Assembly: GCA_020354625.1 (NCBI GenBank)
Contig: CP070651.1
Coordinates: forward strand, 334,369 to 369,464
Source: Trueperaceae bacterium
GTDB lineage: Bacteria > Deinococcota > Deinococci > Deinococcales > Trueperaceae
DNA length: 35,096 nt
Reading direction: 5' to 3'
Below, in pieces: positions 33,636 to 35,096 of the stretch. The notes beneath the pieces are model-generated. The model had not been told where the DNA came from. It made no database searches and saw nothing but the letters and a program-made list of their open reading frames with translations. The position numbers and the translations under genes are program-made. Position 1 is the stretch's first letter. Every line of letters starts with the position of its first letter.

Positions 33636-33666
33636 CTGTTTAGGCCGGCTCCGCCATCCTAAACAG
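33636..33666 (+). repeat. 9-bp hairpin between thiP and thiQ
   Basis: CTGTTTAGG (33636-33644) and CCTAAACAG (33658-33666) are exact complements with a 13-base loop. Only GCAAAA follows, so it is not a classic terminator; it may stabilise the thiP mRNA end or lower thiQ expression. A TATGAT box at 33689-33694, 12 bases before thiQ, could restart transcription. Confidence 0.5.
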
Positions 33667-33706
33667 GCAAAAGCCACACATCGGACGGTATGATGAACCA
33701 GCCCCT

Positions 33707-34705
33707 ATGAGCCTCAAACTCGACAACCTCCACAAGCACTACGCCGAAACCAGGGCGGTGGACGGCGTCACGGTGGAGCTAGCGGGTGGCGAGACGCTCG
33801 CCCTGCTGGGTCCGAGCGGTTGCGGCAAAAGCACGCTGCTCCGGCTCATCGCCGGGCTCGAGCCGGTCGACCGCGGAAACCTCTACTTAGACGGCGAAGA
33901 CATCACCGCGCTCAGCCCCCAGAAGCGCAAGTTCGGCATGGTGTTCCAGGATTACGCGCTCTTCCCCCACCTCAACGTGGCGCAGAATATCGCCTTCGGT
34001 CTGGTCGAGCTCGGTTGGGCGAAGCCGGCCCAAAGGCAACGGGTCGCAGAGCTCCTGTCGCTGGTGGGCCTAAAAGGCTTCGAACGACGCCGCGTACAGC
34101 AACTCTCGGGTGGGCAGCAGCAGCGCATCGCGCTGGCCCGGGCGCTGGCGCCCCAACCAGAGGTCTTACTGCTCGACGAGCCCCTCTCCAACCTCGACCT
34201 GGCCTTGCGCGAATCGCTCAAACTCGACCTCAAAGAGCTCCTCGACACCCTGCAGATCAGTGCGATCTACGTCACCCACGACCAATCGGAAGCGTTCACC
34301 CTGGCCGAGCGTGTAGCCGTCATGCGGCATGGGAGGCTCGAGCAAGTCGCCGACAGAGACCACCTCTTCAAACACCCCAGGACCGTCTGGATCGCCCGCT
34401 TTCTAGGGCACAAGAACCTCTATACCCGCGTCCACTCGGAGCGGGCACGCGAACTGCCCGTGCCGATGCCGGCCCTGCTCCACAGCGAACTGGTCAAGCT
34501 CTCAGGCGACCTGCCGGCCGAGCTGCGCGCTCTGCGCCAAACAGGGCAGATGTGCGAGCTCGAGCTTTTTGTGCCCTCCTGGGGGATCACTCTCCTGTGG
34601 CAAGGCTTCGCCCGCGAGCTGCCCGGAGGCGAGGTCTCCCCCGGAAAGCCCGTGGGCCTGCACGTCCCCGAAGAAGCGTGGGTCCCTTTGGAGGAGGGTA
34701 CGTGA
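33707..34705 (+). CDS. thiQ: thiamine ABC transporter ATP-binding protein
   Basis: This 332-residue cytoplasmic ATPase drives the importer. It has Walker A GPSGCGKST (35-43), the Q-loop GMVFQDYALFPH, signature LSGGQQQRIALARAL, Walker B VLLLDEPLSNLD and the H-loop VTHDQSEA. After about residue 235 comes an extra domain of some 95 residues with beta-rich, TOBE-like character. ThiQ of Escherichia coli lacks such a domain (about 230 residues), whereas FbpC/PotA-type ATPases have it, so the length is closer to iron or polyamine importers. The assignment to thiamine rests on thiP before it and thiN after it. Its stop overlaps the thiN start by four bases (GTGA). Confidence 0.85.
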   Translation: MSLKLDNLHKHYAETRAVDGVTVELAGGETLALLGPSGCGKSTLLRLIAGLEPVDRGNLYLDGEDITALSPQKRKFGMVFQDYALFPHLNVAQNIAFGLVELGWAKPAQRQRVAELLSLVGLKGFERRRVQQLSGGQQQRIALARALAPQPEVLLLDEPLSNLDLALRESLKLDLKELLDTLQISAIYVTHDQSEAFTLAERVAVMRHGRLEQVADRDHLFKHPRTVWIARFLGHKNLYTRVHSERARELPVPMPALLHSELVKLSGDLPAELRALRQTGQMCELELFVPSWGITLLWQGFARELPGGEVSPGKPVGLHVPEEAWVPLEEGT

Positions 34706-35096
34706 AGGCCGTGGTGCTCGCGGGCGGATTCCTAAAGGTCGATCCACGGCTCAAACGGTTCTGCCGCGAGGCGTCGCTGGTGATCGCCGCCGATTCGGGG
34801 CTCAGGCACGCAGCCCCGCTCGACATCACTCCGGACCTGATCACCGGCGACTTCGACTCGGTCGCTGACGACGACCTGGCCACCTTTGCCCACGTCGCCA
34901 AGGAACCCCACCCCGCCGACAAGGACCAGCTCGATTTGGAGCTGGCGCTCGAGGCGGCCCTCGCTCGCGGCGCTTTGAGCGTGCGGGTGCTCGGGGCCTT
35001 GGGAGGACGCTTCGACCAGACGCTCGCTACGCTCCTGATCGCCGCGCGCCTTCGCCGCGAAGGGACCGACATCTCGCTCCACACCGGCACAACCGA
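34702..35096 (+). CDS. thiN: thiamine pyrophosphokinase (3' truncated)
   Basis: The enzyme transfers pyrophosphate from ATP to thiamine, giving the cofactor TPP. The first 131 residues are present and the frame runs off the window. Family motifs are in place: VIAADSGLRHA, PDLITGDFDSV, DKDQLDLELAL (usually D-x-T-D-x-E-x-A-L) and GALGGRFDQTLA, in which the usual GGRxDH has Gln for His. The GTG start overlaps the thiQ stop and has a very strong SD, GAGGAGGG. The gene ends the importer operon, so imported thiamine is converted directly to the cofactor that controls the thiB riboswitch. Conservation of the acidic residues suggests an active enzyme. Confidence 0.9.
   Translation, partial: MKAVVLAGGFLKVDPRLKRFCREASLVIAADSGLRHAAPLDITPDLITGDFDSVADDDLATFAHVAKEPHPADKDQLDLELALEAALARGALSVRVLGALGGRFDQTLATLLIAARLRREGTDISLHTGTT

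Noticed and set aside
32546-33643. 365-codon frame overlapping thiP on the same strand
   Set aside because: It is the +1 shifted reading of thiP, rich in Pro, Arg and His. thiP has matching transmembrane helices and EAA loops throughout, so no frameshift is needed.

Overview
The window is a gene-dense bacterial chromosome segment, moderately GC-rich by eye, with no rRNA, tRNA, CRISPR array, transposase or phage gene that I can recognise. The best-supported lineage is Deinococcota (Deinococcus-Thermus, perhaps a Trueperales-like member). At least five genes without a Shine-Dalgarno (SD) sequence carry a TANNNT -10 box 6-8 nt before the start codon, the arrangement of leaderless transcription known from Deinococcus. 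An Hsp20 gene also has an HspR/HAIR-like operator over its promoter. This assignment is inference; a Chloroflexota or other origin is not excluded.

Layout. 1-1158: 3' part of a sugar/glycerol-phosphate-type ABC substrate-binding protein. 1163-5126 (minus): a gamma-glutamyltransferase, a four-helix membrane protein, a 41-residue single-helix protein and a MATE exporter. 5230-8407 (plus): a molybdopterin oxidoreductase and an unusual ankyrin-M23 peptidase fusion. 8576-13754 (minus): Hsp20, a LOG-family nucleotide-binding protein, and a mutS2-ZIP transporter-HAD phosphatase operon. 13755-14175: no gene, but repeats and a perfect hairpin. 14176-16981 (minus): a secreted multi-domain metallophosphatase lipoprotein and a DUF2227-like membrane protein. 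17165-20050: uvrA. 20055-23209 (minus): an aldo/keto reductase and phosphate acetyltransferase (pta).

23367-35096 is a thiamine salvage locus in two parts. thiB lies behind a strong promoter and a TPP riboswitch with an unusually long P3 arm and an intrinsic terminator that contains the ribosome-binding site. The rest, thiP-thiQ-thiN, lies 7.3 kb away with no riboswitch of its own. Together they import thiamine (ThiB binding protein, ThiP permease, ThiQ ATPase) and pyrophosphorylate it (ThiN). The block between is on the minus strand: fdhD plus an FdhF/YdeP-type molybdoenzyme, a heterodimeric ABC exporter, and a possible 46-residue helix-turn-helix protein.

The most interesting signal is the leader of the ABC exporter (28600-28774). 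It has a -35/-10 promoter, a 19-codon ORF with a strong SD, two mutually exclusive RNA pairings and a terminator with seven U residues, all before the first exporter gene. This looks like ribosome-mediated attenuation, as known for bmrCD in Bacillus subtilis, where a leader peptide controls a heterodimeric drug exporter. The exporter itself has the asymmetric ATP sites expected of that class.
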